Source of the DNA: Chamaelirium japonicum
Lineage: Eukaryota > Streptophyta > Magnoliopsida > Liliales > Melanthiaceae
Direction of reading: 5' to 3'
DNA length: 64,000 bases
Assembly: GCA_947650365.1 (NCBI GenBank)
Contig: OX393552.1
Location: 23,161,981 to 23,225,980, forward strand
Part shown: positions 63,621-64,000 of the stretch, in pieces
How positions within the stretch are numbered: the first letter of the stretch is position 1
Layout: each line of letters begins with the position of its first letter
Program-made: the position numbers and the translations under genes
The notes under the pieces: generated by a model
The model's input: only the letters and a program-made list of their open reading frames with translations
Database searches by the model: none
What the model was told of the DNA's origin: nothing

Positions 63621-64000
63621 TTGTAACACCCCGGTATTTTACGGATTAAATCAACCCGTATAACACTGGGGTGTTAGAAGAAAACTTGATATAAATTAAA
63701 TCTCATCAAATATGGAATTAATTGAGCCTCTCTTATTCATAACCATGCATTATAATAAAAGGGTTTGATACATGGCTTGAAATATAAAAGCCTAAAACTT
63801 AAATGTGACATCAACTCTTCACATCTCCGCTCCCGCATCCTTATAGTATGGAGTGTAGAGCGGATCCTCGACTCCCTCAAGTTCATTCTCTATTCGCTCT
63901 TCCTCTTCTCCTTGTTCTGTAGGATCAATCTCTGTAAGGTTCATAACACCTGTAAGGGGGTGAGTCTAATCCACTGACTCACCTATTAAACCTAGTTCAT
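63621..64000. repeat. Possible start of a gypsy LTR running off the window, fossil
   Basis: TTGTAACACCCCGGTATTTT at 63621 resembles the TGTAACRCCCCG start of LTRs in plant chromovirus-type gypsy elements. The neighbouring GGGGTGTTA at 63669 makes a small hairpin with it. Only this end is in view, so the call is weak. Confidence 0.35.

Overview
The window is nuclear DNA of a flowering plant. Its genes have plant introns and plant-specific families: an organellar DYW-type pentatricopeptide repeat (PPR) protein, a GPI-anchored GH17-X8 beta-1,3-glucanase, a cation/calcium exchanger and a choline-transporter-like protein. The rest is mostly transposable elements, small foldback elements and long CT/GA and AT microsatellites. 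GC-rich third codon positions in the choline-transporter-like, exchanger and glucanase genes lean towards a monocot or early-diverging angiosperm, but the species cannot be fixed from the sequence. No bacterial-type system, CRISPR array, rRNA or tRNA gene was found.

Layout. 1-5 kb: CT-rich leader-like DNA, then a long inverted repeat (1076-3579) holding smaller palindromic elements. 5.1-7.7 kb: broken minus-strand Ty3/gypsy fossil whose LTR carries a 399-bp promoter module three times. 9.5-13.2 kb: GH17-X8 gene, minus strand, two coding exons. 14.2-18.0 kb: nested foldback elements, a possible LTR remnant and a clean hAT-type MITE. 18.25-27.73 kb: large broken Ty3/gypsy (Tat/Ogre-like) fossil with a protease-bearing ORF, several tandem arrays and a 2.6-kb 3' LTR. 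28.7-29.25 kb: TRIM fossil with three LTRs in a row. 30.3-34.5 kb: LINE RNase H relic, degenerate tandem repeats, CT tracts and a CACTA element. 34.7-36.4 kb: single-exon cation/calcium exchanger, minus strand. 36.8-42.5 kb: MITEs, one sitting in a (TA)n tract, and an LTR related to the one at 6-7.7 kb.

43.0-55.8 kb: DYW PPR gene, plus strand, whose two coding exons join in frame across an intron of about 11 kb. The intron holds a three-level nest of DNA elements, a broken Ty1/copia fossil with a hAT-like element inside it, and other repeats. 57.5-59.9 kb: choline-transporter-like gene, minus strand, three coding exons, including a 45-codon terminal exon found by translating beyond the main ORF, with a MITE in the last intron. 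60.6-64.0 kb: two long AT tracts around a nearly perfect 368-bp palindrome, a decayed hAT transposase, AT-rich DNA and a possible LTR start at the window edge.

The four host genes do not form a pathway; they are ordinary single-copy-looking plant genes separated by repeats. The novelty lies in how elements nest, amplify their own promoters and sit inside introns. Coordinates of splice sites were derived by reading frame and GT-AG rules and were not checked against transcripts.
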